A model generated the notes under the pieces. That model worked only from the letters and a program-made list of their open reading frames with translations. It ran no database searches and was not told the origin of the DNA. From NCBI GenBank assembly GCA_035491935.1, contig DATJJW010000215.1, positions 1-32,256 of the forward strand: DNA of 32,256 bases. Reading direction: 5' to 3'. Origin of the DNA: DATJJW01 sp035491935 (GTDB lineage: Bacteria > Pseudomonadota > Alphaproteobacteria > ATCC43930 > CGMCC-115725). Below, piece by piece: positions 7,177-14,176 of this stretch (its first letter is position 1; each line of letters opens with the position of its first letter). The position numbers and the translations under genes were made by a program.

Positions 7177-7605
7177 GATCACTACCCACCGGCTAGAGGT
7201 TGAGCATGACGGGCGCAAACCATAGGAAAACACGTTAATAAAGGTTAAAAGGTGCGCCGATCAGTTTAGTTAATTTAATATATGGTTAACGGAATCGCCA
7301 AGAGGATTCGTTACAATTTCTCTAAAATATCAATACGTTAGAGGATCTTAACAGTTTAGGTTGCAATCCCCTGGTAACTACTTGATTCTCCTCTAATCTG
7401 CTATCCGTGGATGGGGGGACAACCCGCTAAAGTCGATCGCCTGGAACGTGCGATCGGCGAGGGCAACCTGAATGAATCGCCCCCTTGGCCGTGGCAATGC
7501 TGTCGCAGTCCGCTACCTCGCGGGGTGGTTACGAAGCAGCTTTCAAGGCGGTTTTGCCGATAGGCAGCGGCGCCCCCTGCTACGACACTCCGGCCGAATT
7601 ATCCG
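7177..7605. other. AT-rich intergenic region
   Basis: About 430 bases without a supportable gene. From about 7205 to 7400 the DNA is much more AT-rich than the rest of the window, with several GTTAA/TTAAC words. It holds the candidate promoter and CtrA-like box for the gene at 7176. The part from 7400 to 7605 is GC-rich again. Two short plus-strand frames there run into the opposing transglycosylase gene and have no homology or good ribosome site. I saw no DnaA-box cluster or origin-associated gene. Confidence 0.6.
7273..7301 (-). promoter_or_regulatory. Candidate promoter with a CtrA-like box
   Basis: On the minus strand TTGGCG (7301-7296), 17 bases and TTAAAT (7278-7273) form a promoter that would start transcription near 7266, about 90 bases before the ATG at 7176. 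TTAA-N7-TTAAC (7275-7290) matches the full CtrA consensus known from Caulobacter and other alphaproteobacteria. It covers the spacer and part of the -10. A site in that position usually represses. Single matches in AT-rich DNA can be chance. Confidence 0.35.
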
Positions 7606-8835
7606 CTATGCCGCCGCCGCTGGCACGACGATGCATGGCAGTTGCCGCGCCTTCAATGCGGCGCAAGCATTCGACGCGGCTTCCTGCGACAGATGGGTCA
7701 GGCGCGCGCGGTAGAGAATTCGGCCGCCGAAGGGCGTCGTCGGCGGCAGTTCAATGGCGGCGCCCCTGACCATGGCGGGCAATTGGGCGAGCGCGCCTTC
7801 GGCTACGGTCCGGGCGAGGCCCTGCGTGGAGAATGCGCCGACCTGAATGGCCCAGCTGCCGTCTGAAATCATGCTGCCGCTCGAAACCATGCCGCTGGGC
7901 GAGATCGAGGCGGTCATGATCGGTGCGGGTGGAGGCGCTGCCGCGATGGCCACATTCGGCGCCGCCGCGGGCGTGCAGGGACCATAGGGGTTATAGGCCG
8001 CATTCAGATCGCAACCCGACGCGGTCGGGTACCGGGCAACGGCCTGCCGCGCCGGCGCGGGTGCGGATGATGTGCAGGGGTTGCCGGGGTTGTAGGCGGC
8101 GTTCAGGTCGCACCCGCTTGTCGAGGTCTGTTCGACGGCAGCGATCTCGTTCGCCATTGCCGATGTGCAGGGGTGATTGGGGTCATAGGCGGCGTTCACG
8201 TCGCACCCCGTAGCGAAGCTCACCGGGGTGGGCGCGTTGCTGGCCACCTGTATGTTAGCCCCGGCGTAGTTGGCCAAGGGGCCGGACATCGGCACCTCGG
8301 TCCCGAGATTCGGGCTGATGGCGGCGACGTAATGGACGGTTTCCATAGGAAGACCCGTTTCACCGGCGAGATAGCTGTCGAGCCGCCTCGGGCCCGCATT
8401 ATAGGCGGCCAGGAAACCGGGCGATCCGAAACGATTGTACATTTCCCGGATATAGGCCGTGCCGGCGAGGATGTTGTCGCGTGGGTTGAACGGGTCGGCA
8501 CCAAGCCCGTTCTGCGCCTCGAGTTCCCGATAGGTCCTGGGCATGAGTTGCATCAGCCCCATGGCGCCGACCGGCGACACGGCCTGCTCCTGACCGCCGG
8601 ATTCCTGCTTCATGACCGCCCGAATCCATTGCTCCGGTACGGTGTAACGGGCCGCGGCCTCACGGATATAGGGACCCCAGGGGTCGCCCGGCGGGCCGGG
8701 CGGGGGATAGTAATGCGTCGGCGCGTAATACGCGCTGCTGCCGCCGCCGCGGTAATGCGTCGCGCAGCCGGCCACAAGGAGGACGACCAGGAAGCAGGGG
8801 ACCAGGCGAAGCCAGCCCGGGATCCGCCAACCCAT
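7606..8835 (-). CDS. Lytic transglycosylase lipoprotein with Cys-paired repeats and SPOR domain
   Basis: From the ATG at 8835 the protein has 409 residues. Order of parts: a lipoprotein signal with lipobox VAGC (Cys24), a Tyr/Pro-rich linker, an SLT (goose-lysozyme-type) domain at about residues 50-170 with catalytic Glu78 in MKQESGG and the family motifs GLMQLMP, AGTAYIREMYNRFG and AAYNAG, three linker repeats GCD(L/V)NAAY(N/D)P..PCT, and a C-terminal SPOR domain (GSWAIQVGAFSTQGLARTVA) that binds denuded peptidoglycan at the division septum. It likely cleaves peptidoglycan glycan strands from the outer-membrane side during division or septal remodelling. A GTG at 8871 would add 12 residues; neither start has a strong ribosome site. 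No operon partner is evident. The repeats are unusual for such enzymes. Confidence 0.9.
   Translation of the reverse strand: MGWRIPGWLRLVPCFLVVLLVAGCATHYRGGGSSAYYAPTHYYPPPGPPGDPWGPYIREAAARYTVPEQWIRAVMKQESGGQEQAVSPVGAMGLMQLMPRTYRELEAQNGLGADPFNPRDNILAGTAYIREMYNRFGSPGFLAAYNAGPRRLDSYLAGETGLPMETVHYVAAISPNLGTEVPMSGPLANYAGANIQVASNAPTPVSFATGCDVNAAYDPNHPCTSAMANEIAAVEQTSTSGCDLNAAYNPGNPCTSSAPAPARQAVARYPTASGCDLNAAYNPYGPCTPAAAPNVAIAAAPPPAPIMTASISPSGMVSSGSMISDGSWAIQVGAFSTQGLARTVAEGALAQLPAMVRGAAIELPPTTPFGGRILYRARLTHLSQEAASNACAALKARQLPCIVVPAAAA
7972..8208 (-). repeat. Three coding repeats GCD-NAAY-P-PCT inside the transglycosylase
   Basis: Three copies of a 15-residue unit lie at 8208-8164, 8115-8071 and 8016-7972. 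They read GCDVNAAYDPNHPCT, GCDLNAAYNPGNPCT and GCDLNAAYNPYGPCT, spaced 31 and 33 residues apart. Each carries two Cys 11 residues apart. Ser/Thr/Ala/Pro-rich spacers separate them. In the oxidising periplasm each unit could close its own disulfide. Confidence 0.9.
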
Positions 8836-8940
8836 CGCCTCGGAGTCAGGAAGTCTGCGAGCGCCAGCCACTTAGATTGGCGCAGCCAGGAATTCAACGA
8901 GCATAATGACGGGCCCCCATCAGATCGAAGCGGGGAAACT

Positions 8941-9087
8941 ATGCCGCAAATTGCGTCGGTTACAAATCTTCCCGTGAGATATCCCGATGCGGATGATCAG
9001 GCGCTCGTGAAGGTGCGGGCCTATGCCCGGACATGCCTGGCCTGGCGTTGCGGGTCAAATGGCCCCGATGCGTGGCCGGAGCGATAA
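8941..9087 (+). CDS. Possible small protein (48 aa), unknown
   Basis: The ATG at 8941 has GGGGAA five bases upstream and opens a 48-codon frame (MPQIASVTNLPVRYPDADDQ...) ending in TAA at 9085-9087. The stop codon touches the first base of a strong hairpin that could end its transcript. The C-terminal half contains RAYARTCLAWRCG and PDAWPER. I recognise no family. It is divergent from the transglycosylase (start at 8835) and converging with ppk2. The ribosome site and terminator placement favour a real gene, but no homology evidence is available. Confidence 0.4.
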   Translation: MPQIASVTNLPVRYPDADDQALVKVRAYARTCLAWRCGSNGPDAWPER

Positions 9088-9132
9088 TCCGGAGAGAGGT
9101 GATCACCGCCCGGCGATCGCCTCTCTCCGGAT
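9087..9132. terminator. Strong bidirectional hairpin terminator
   Basis: ATCCGGAGAGAGGTGATC (9087-9104) and GATCGCCTCTCTCCGGAT (9115-9132) form an 18-bp stem with one G-T pair and a 10-base loop. It lies 13 bases beyond the end of ppk2 (minus strand) and directly at the stop of the small plus-strand frame. This is the expected place for a shared terminator. There is no T-tract. Confidence 0.75.
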
Positions 9133-9145
9133 CGTCGGCCGTCCC

Positions 9146-10072
9146 TCAATAGACCGGGGGGACGTGCATTTCCGCGGGAATCGGCCCGCGGAGATAGTCG
9201 GGGTTGCGGACGCGCGCGGGCAGGATCACTTCGGGATGATCGACATCCCGATAAGGAATTTGGCTCAGCAGATGATGGATGCAATTGAGCCGGGCCCGCT
9301 TCTTGTCGACCGCCTCGACCACCCACCACGGCGCCTCGGGAATATGGGTGCGCTCGAGCATCGCTTCCTTCGCCTTGGTGTATTCCTCCCAACGGCGGCG
9401 CGACTCGAGATCCATCGGCGACAGCTTCCACTGCTTGATCGGATCGTGGATGCGCATCTGGAAGCGCAGATGCTGCTCTTCGTCGGTGATCGAGAACCAG
9501 TACTTGATCAGGATGATGCCGGAGCGGACCAGCATCCGCTCGAATTCCGGCACGGTGTGGAAGAATTCCTCCAGGTCGGCGTCCGAGCAGAAACCCATGA
9601 CCCGCTCGACGCCCGCGCGGTTGTACCAGCTGCGATCGAACAGGACCATCTCGCCGCCGGCCGGCAGATGCGAGATGTAGCGCTGGAAATACCATTGGGT
9701 GCGCTCGCGCTCATTGGGTGCCGGCAAGGCGGCGACCCGGCAGATGCGGGGGTTGAGACGCTGGGTGATACGCTTGATGACGCCGCCCTTGCCGGCCGCG
9801 TCGCGGCCCTCGAAGATCACCACCACTTTCAGCTTCTGGTGCTGGACCCAGCTCTGCAGCTTGACCAGTTCGCTTTGCAGGCGGAACAGCTCCTTGAAGT
9901 AGGCGTGACGGGCGATCGTATCGGTGGTGGGCGCGTGCTCGCCCTCATGGGCCAGCAGCCTGGCGAGACGCTCGTCGTCGATCTCCATCTCCAACTCCTC
10001 GTCGAAGCTGTCGGCAATTTCGCTTTCGATGCGGCTGGCCATATCGCCGTCGCGGAGATTCAAATCGTGCAT
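9146..10072 (-). CDS. ppk2: Polyphosphate kinase 2 (PPK2 family)
   Basis: A one-domain PPK2, a P-loop kinase that uses polyphosphate to phosphorylate nucleoside diphosphates, or runs in reverse. Evidence is Walker A GRDAAGKGG (residues 89-97), Walker B/lid motif DRSWYNRAGVE (from Asp146), and the family patterns RTQWYFQRYISHLPAGGE, KYWFSITDEEQHLRF and PWWVVEAVDKKRARLN. Nucleotide preference (ADP or GDP) cannot be read by eye. I chose the ATG at 10072 (308 aa) because GAGGAA precedes it by nine bases. In-frame ATGs at 10099 and 10138 would add 9 or 22 residues but have poor ribosome sites. The acidic N-terminus (DSFDEELEMEIDDE) lies before the conserved domain. It stands alone, ended by a strong hairpin. 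Confidence 0.93.
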   Translation of the reverse strand: MHDLNLRDGDMASRIESEIADSFDEELEMEIDDERLARLLAHEGEHAPTTDTIARHAYFKELFRLQSELVKLQSWVQHQKLKVVVIFEGRDAAGKGGVIKRITQRLNPRICRVAALPAPNERERTQWYFQRYISHLPAGGEMVLFDRSWYNRAGVERVMGFCSDADLEEFFHTVPEFERMLVRSGIILIKYWFSITDEEQHLRFQMRIHDPIKQWKLSPMDLESRRRWEEYTKAKEAMLERTHIPEAPWWVVEAVDKKRARLNCIHHLLSQIPYRDVDHPEVILPARVRNPDYLRGPIPAEMHVPPVY

Positions 10073-10219
10073 GGAGCGGTCTTCCTCGTTGGCATGCATA
10101 CGGCACGCCTTTTCCGAGGGCGCCGTCAGGTTGCTCATCAGAACAGAGCCTAACCAGCGCAAGTGACGGTTTGATGGAATCCGGCCGGGATTCGACCGGT
10201 TATCGGGTTTGACGGGCTT

Positions 10220-11200
10220 TCACGGCCCCGTGCAGAGCGGTATCGGCCGTGGCGGCGGTGCCGGGTGCGTCTTCTTATAGGCCGCGAGGACCGGCTCGAG
10301 GGTTTGCCTGGGCCAATATTTCGGTGCGCCAATCTCCTTCAGGCAGGCGGCGTTCCAATACAGCCCCGTGCGCGAGAGCGGCTGTCCGGCCGCCACCGCC
10401 TGCGCGACGGCGTCGACATCGGATTCCTCGGGATAGATATAAAGCGTCGTCGGCTCGTGCCTCACGATCGCGAGGATTTGCGGCGCGTCCTGGGGCGACC
10501 AGCTGGTGCAGCCGTCGCTGCGGCCGCCGGCGTAATCCACCAGCGTGCCGAACGGGACGTAGCCGTGCCGATTGGCATAGGGGCTGGCCGCGTCCTTGCG
10601 CAGACAGACGCCCCGCAACAGCAGGGCCGCATGGCCGCCGATGGCGCGCTGCCTGGCGTTCGCAGTCTCGCCCTGGCCGTCGAATTGGACGAAGGAGCGA
10701 ATCAGGACCGCATCCTGTGTCGCCGAGACACGATAGTAGCCTTTGAAGGACGGCTTCGTCTCGGCCGTGACATAGGCGCCGCCGGCAGTCAGCAGCGAAT
10801 CCAGCGCATTGCCGAAATTCTTCGCGCATTGACTGCCATTCTGGAAATCGGCGATGCCGGCCAGATCGCGGCCGCTGCCGTGTCCCGCCGAAATCGCCTG
10901 GAACGAGTGGGCCGCTTCGCAGATGATGTAGAACCGGCGCCCCAGGACACCGTCGCCGACATAGTTGGGACGGGTTGCGTCCATGGCGAAGTAGCAGGCA
11001 TTCCTGACTGCGCCTTGGCTCACCTTTTGCTCATAGAGCGCCCGCGCCCGCAGCAGCACCGGTTCCGCGATCTGGCCGTCGCCTTCGCCGATATGGGGTT
11101 TCAGCCAGGCCGGAAGGGCCGAGGCGGGTTCCGCCGCAAATGATCGCGTCGACGCCAAGACGGCGACAGTGATGATCAAAAGCAGAGACCTTAACCACAT
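10220..11200 (-). CDS. Exported murein L,D-transpeptidase catalytic domain protein (YkuD_2 type)
   Basis: A 326-residue protein with an N-terminal signal peptide (MWLRSLLLIITVAVLAS...SFAA). The body carries the pattern of the YkuD_2 family (PF13645). It starts with GHGSGRDLAG.ADFQNGS (about residues 106-124), continues with a GGAYVT segment and RAIGGHAALLLRG (candidate His190), and ends with the active-site motif GGRSDGCTSW (Cys231). Such enzymes are thought to make or exchange 3-3 crosslinks or attach lipoproteins to peptidoglycan, but the substrate is not known. GGGAGA eight bases before the ATG at 11200 supports the start. The TauD-like gene is 38 bases upstream on the same strand, so they may be cotranscribed, though the roles seem unrelated. 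Confidence 0.78.
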   Translation of the reverse strand: MWLRSLLLIITVAVLASTRSFAAEPASALPAWLKPHIGEGDGQIAEPVLLRARALYEQKVSQGAVRNACYFAMDATRPNYVGDGVLGRRFYIICEAAHSFQAISAGHGSGRDLAGIADFQNGSQCAKNFGNALDSLLTAGGAYVTAETKPSFKGYYRVSATQDAVLIRSFVQFDGQGETANARQRAIGGHAALLLRGVCLRKDAASPYANRHGYVPFGTLVDYAGGRSDGCTSWSPQDAPQILAIVRHEPTTLYIYPEESDVDAVAQAVAAGQPLSRTGLYWNAACLKEIGAPKYWPRQTLEPVLAAYKKTHPAPPPRPIPLCTGP

Positions 11201-11238
11201 TGGATCGATCTCCCGCCTGCGGCCTGGCCGGCCGACGG

Positions 11239-12090
11239 CTATTGGGGCTCGGAAATGGTGATACGGCGCAGATGCCTTTCCTGGTCGGTGGGGAAATCGT
11301 TGCGCGCGTGGTTGACCGTGCGGTTGTCCCAGATCAGCAGGTCGCGCGGCGTCCAGCAATGAGCATAGACGAATTCCGGCTTCTCGGCATGGGCGCAGAG
11401 TTCGAGCAGCAGGGCCTCGCCCTCGTCGAAATCCATGCCGACGACATCGCGCGCCATCAGATAGCTGAGATAGAGCGACTTGCGGCCGGTATCGGGATGG
11501 GTCCTCACCAGGGGATGGGCCGCGATGGTCAGGCCTTCGCCATCGATCTTGATCTCCTCGCGCTTATAGGCGCGGCGGTCATAGACATGGCGGGCCTGGA
11601 GCTTGTCGATCTTGGCCTTCATCGCTTCCGGCAGCGCCGCATAGGCGGCGGTCAGATTGGAGAATCTGGTCTCGCCGCCGACCGTGGTCACCTTGATGCC
11701 GTAGAGGGTGGTGGCACGATAGGGGTTGGCACGGTGCGAGCCGTCCGAATGGAATTGCAGCTCGCCATCCGGCAGGTCGCCGATCGGCTTGTTGTCCTTG
11801 CGGATGTTCGAGATGTACATGATGCCGCGCTTCTGCGAGCTGAGTTTGTCCTCGCGTGGGGCCGCCTTGGTGCTGGGGTCGGCATCGGCCCGGCCGAAGA
11901 TATTGGCGAAGCGGATCTGGTCGTCGCCGTCGATGTCCTGGGCCGGAAAGCAGAGGACGCCGTATTCGGCAAAGGCCCGTCGCAGGAAATCCGCCGTCTC
12001 CTCGCCGTAAGGCTTGCTGAGATCGATGCCGGTCACCCGGCCGCCGATCGCCTCGCTCAAGGGCTCCACGGTGATCGTGCCCAGCTTCAT
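11239..12090 (-). CDS. TauD/TfdA-family Fe(II)/2-oxoglutarate dioxygenase
   Basis: A 283-residue member of the TauD/TfdA family, which hydroxylates small organic acids (taurine, 2,4-D and similar) using Fe(II), O2 and 2-oxoglutarate. The iron-binding triad is visible as His114-x-Asp116 (FHSDGSH) and His261 (NHAR). An Arg in ERHLRRI (about 275) fits the 2-oxoglutarate anchor. The N-terminal EPLSEAIGGRVTGIDLSKP and GGETRFSNLTAAYAALP are family hallmarks. The substrate is not predictable. Of the starts at 12105 (GTG), 12093 and 12090, the last has the best spacing (seven bases) to GGAGGA. It lies downstream of the MarR gene on the same strand, suggesting that regulator controls it. Confidence 0.9.
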   Translation of the reverse strand: MKLGTITVEPLSEAIGGRVTGIDLSKPYGEETADFLRRAFAEYGVLCFPAQDIDGDDQIRFANIFGRADADPSTKAAPREDKLSSQKRGIMYISNIRKDNKPIGDLPDGELQFHSDGSHRANPYRATTLYGIKVTTVGGETRFSNLTAAYAALPEAMKAKIDKLQARHVYDRRAYKREEIKIDGEGLTIAAHPLVRTHPDTGRKSLYLSYLMARDVVGMDFDEGEALLLELCAHAEKPEFVYAHCWTPRDLLIWDNRTVNHARNDFPTDQERHLRRITISEPQ

Positions 12091-12122
12091 CATGACGTCC
12101 TCCACCTAACCTGTTGTCCTTG

Positions 12123-12153
12123 GTTTGTTATCGCGGCAGTTTGTTATCGCGGC
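12123..12153. repeat. Two direct copies of a 15-base word before the dioxygenase gene
   Basis: GTTTGTTATCGCGGC occurs at 12123-12137 and again at 12139-12153, a 16-base period. It lies in the 75-base space between the MarR stop and the dioxygenase ribosome site. Tandem words in such a position may bind an activator. They may also be a simple duplication. Confidence 0.7.
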
Positions 12154-12165
12154 CTGTCACTGCCC

Positions 12166-12801
12166 TCAGGCGCGCTTCTTCCGTGTCTCATCTTTGTTGC
12201 CCCCGCTCGGTTCCGACACGGCGTGGCCCGATATCGCCTGGGCCAGGTCGCGCGTCGAGGGCATCCTCAAATTCCGGTCCGATGACTCGATCTCGTCATG
12301 GGCCAGGTTCTCGATCATGCCAAGCAGCACGCGTCGGGCGATCGCCACCTCGTCGGCGGCCATGCCGCGCAAGGCGATCTCGTTGACCTCCTCGGCCATC
12401 GGTATCAGCACATGCTTGAGTGCGGCCCCTTTGGGCGTAAGGAAGATCCGGACCTGCCGGCGGTTCTCCATGACGCTGTGGCGCACGACATAGCCCAGCT
12501 TCTCCATCGCCTGGACCGCGGCGAAGGTCGAGGGCTCCATCACCCCGGCCTGCTCGCTCAGCTGGCGCTGCGTCAGCCCGTCGGCGCGCCAGAGCACGCG
12601 CAGGAAGGTCCAATGGCCATGGGCGACGCCATGTTCGTAAAGCCGCATCTGGAACGAGCGCAGCAAGCCGCGCCCGACGCCGCGGATGAGATGGGCGATG
12701 CGGTCGCCGGCCATGCTGTCCTGCCACTTCACCATCGGCTTCAGTGGTATGGACGATCGGAGCATGGGGGGCCGGGGTTCCCGCTTTTTATCCGTCGCCA
12801 T
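12166..12801 (-). CDS. MarR-family transcriptional regulator
   Basis: A winged-helix protein of about 211 residues. The central region RVLWRADGLTQRQLSEQAGVMEPSTFAAVQAMEKLGYVVRHSVMENRRQVRIFLTPKG is the MarR pattern: helix-turn-helix, recognition helix (EPSTFAAVQAME) and the wing (D/ENRR..R.FLTPKG). Flanking helices form the dimer interface. The N- and C-terminal tails are longer than in typical 140-150-residue MarR proteins, and the C-terminus is charged (GGNKDETRKKRA). ATG codons occur at 12819, 12804 and 12801. The predicted transcript start near 12816 excludes the first, and GAGGG just upstream supports 12801. MarR proteins commonly repress their own promoter and a divergent target and are released by small phenolic or organic acids. 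The operator dyads here fit that. Confidence 0.9.
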   Translation of the reverse strand: MATDKKREPRPPMLRSSIPLKPMVKWQDSMAGDRIAHLIRGVGRGLLRSFQMRLYEHGVAHGHWTFLRVLWRADGLTQRQLSEQAGVMEPSTFAAVQAMEKLGYVVRHSVMENRRQVRIFLTPKGAALKHVLIPMAEEVNEIALRGMAADEVAIARRVLLGMIENLAHDEIESSDRNLRMPSTRDLAQAISGHAVSEPSGGNKDETRKKRA

Positions 12802-12822
12802 CATTCCCTCTTTCTGCATCAG

Positions 12823-12852
12823 AACTTAGCCGCCTAACCGAAAAATTGTCAA
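12823..12852 (-). promoter_or_regulatory. MarR gene promoter with operator dyad
   Basis: On the minus strand a perfect TTGACA (12852-12847) and TAAGTT (12828-12823) are 18 bases apart. The dyad TTAGCCGCCTAA (12826-12837 on the plus strand) occupies the spacer and reaches into the -10. Its exact reverse complement lies in the divergent promoter at 12925-12936. This is a textbook place for an autorepressor. Confidence 0.6.
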
Positions 12853-12915
12853 GGATGCCAGGATAAATAGCCAGTGTTTGCCGCGATACGCGCCAAGGGT
12901 GTGGCCGGACATCTG

Positions 12916-12944
12916 TTGACGGGGTTAGGCGGCTAACCTAGTCT
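12916..12944 (+). promoter_or_regulatory. Promoter of the TctC-type gene with the second operator dyad
   Basis: TTGACG (12916-12921), a 17-base spacer and TAGTCT (12939-12944) form the promoter. The dyad TTAGGCGGCTAA (12925-12936) sits wholly inside the spacer. The two dyads are 99 bases apart, inverted, and the only two such words I saw in the window. Transcription would begin near 12951, leaving a leader of about 105 bases before the ATG at 13057. Confidence 0.6.
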
Positions 12945-13056
12945 CAAGGCTCGCGGGACGGGGCTCTCGACCCGCCACGAAGCATGTGAAAGCCGCGACC
13001 GGCAGCAAAATGCCGACAACAAAAAATGCCAACGACAAGAATGATAGGGAGGAACG

Positions 13057-14118
13057 ATGATCGGGAAGATGCTGAGTGGCCTGGGAGTGGGCGCCTGCAC
13101 CATAGGCGCCTGTGCCGTGGGCTTTATGCTGGGGGTGGGAACGCCGTCATCGGCGCGGGCCGACGACGCGGCGTCCTTCTTCAAGGGCCGGACGATCAAT
13201 CTGGCGATCGGCTACGCCGTCGGCGGCGGCTACGACATGAACGCGCGGCTCCTGTCGCGCTACATGGGCAAGCACATCCCCGGCAATCCCTATGTCACGC
13301 CGCAGAACATGCCGGGGGCCGGCAGCCTGAAGGCCTATAAATGGCTTTATGAGATCGCACCCAAGGATGGCACCGCCATTGCGACATTCGGTCGGACCAT
13401 CCCGGTCGATCCGCTGCTGGGCGTCTCGCCTGAGATCGATTCCCGCAAACTCACCTGGCTGGGCTCGATTTCCAGCGATGTCAGCGTCTGCATCACCTGG
13501 CATACCTCCAAGATCAAGACGGTCGGCGACCTGCTGACCAAGCCGGCCAAGCTGGCGGGCCAGGGGGCAGGCTCCGACCCCGATGTCTTCACCTCGGTCT
13601 TGAAGAACATCTTCAATCCGAAGCTGACCCTGGTGACCGGATATCCCGGCTCCAACGAGGCCGGGCTCGCCATGGAGCGCGGCGAGGTCGACGGCGAATG
13701 CGGCGTCTCCTGGAGCACCATCAACGTCACCCATCCGGATTGGGTCAAGGACCACAAGGTCAACATCCTGATGCAGATGGCGCTGGAGAAGCAGGCGGAT
13801 CTGCCCAACGTGCCGATGATGATCGACCTGGCCAAGGACGATAAGACGCGCAAGATGCTGGAGTTCATCGTCACCAGCCAGACCTGGGCACGGCCCTTCG
13901 CGGCGCCGCCGGGCCTGTCCGACCAGATGAAGGCAGTGCTGCGCAAGGCGTTCGACGACACGATGAAGGACCCGGACTTCATTGCCGAGGCGCATAAGCT
14001 GCAGCTCGATGTCCGGCCGGTCTCCTGGCAGAAGATCGACCAGCTGATGGCCAAACTCTACGCCACGCCCCCCGCCCTTATCGCCAAGGCCAAGGCCGCC
14101 GCCGGCGGCCAGATGTAG
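13057..14118 (+). CDS. Tripartite tricarboxylate transporter (TctC/Bug-family) solute-binding protein
   Basis: A 353-residue periplasmic binding protein. A signal peptide of about 35 residues ends in SSARADDA. The mature part shows Bug/TctC-family features: FFKGRTINLAIGYAVGGGYDMNARLLSRYMGKHIPG (strand and ligand loop), NMPGAGSLKAYKWLY, and a two-lobe layout throughout. Members bind carboxylates and deliver them to a TctA/TctB membrane pair. No such pair is encoded nearby, so it is an orphan, as is common for this expanded family. GGGAGG a few bases before the ATG supports the start. It is transcribed divergently from the MarR gene and its promoter carries the shared dyad, so its ligand or a related compound may be the MarR inducer (inference). 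Confidence 0.9.
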   Translation: MIGKMLSGLGVGACTIGACAVGFMLGVGTPSSARADDAASFFKGRTINLAIGYAVGGGYDMNARLLSRYMGKHIPGNPYVTPQNMPGAGSLKAYKWLYEIAPKDGTAIATFGRTIPVDPLLGVSPEIDSRKLTWLGSISSDVSVCITWHTSKIKTVGDLLTKPAKLAGQGAGSDPDVFTSVLKNIFNPKLTLVTGYPGSNEAGLAMERGEVDGECGVSWSTINVTHPDWVKDHKVNILMQMALEKQADLPNVPMMIDLAKDDKTRKMLEFIVTSQTWARPFAAPPGLSDQMKAVLRKAFDDTMKDPDFIAEAHKLQLDVRPVSWQKIDQLMAKLYATPPALIAKAKAAAGGQM

Positions 14119-14134
14119 GCTGCCCGGACCCGAA

Positions 14135-14176
14135 TGATGAAGGCCCCGTGGGCGGTAGTTTGCGGGGCCTTCATCA
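14135..14176. terminator. Bidirectional hairpin between converging genes
   Basis: TGATGAAGGCCCCG (14135-14148) and CGGGGCCTTCATCA (14163-14176) are perfect 14-bp arms with a 14-base loop. The 3' arm includes the stop codon of the minus-strand AEC gene (14174-14176), and the 5' arm begins 16 bases after the TctC stop. There is no T-tract after it on the plus strand. Confidence 0.7.

Noticed and set aside
7235..7248. Second CtrA-like site TTAA-N6-TTAA
   Set aside because: The spacing is 6 instead of 7. A similar N6 pair at 16119-16132 lies inside the end of the LysR gene.
7205..7400. AT-rich island as a replication origin
   Set aside because: No DnaA-box cluster and none of the usual origin neighbours (dnaA, hemE, parAB, gidA).
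7472..7769. Plus-strand frames of 80 and 94 codons before the transglycosylase end
   Set aside because: They run into the opposing gene, lack good ribosome sites and have no recognisable sequence.
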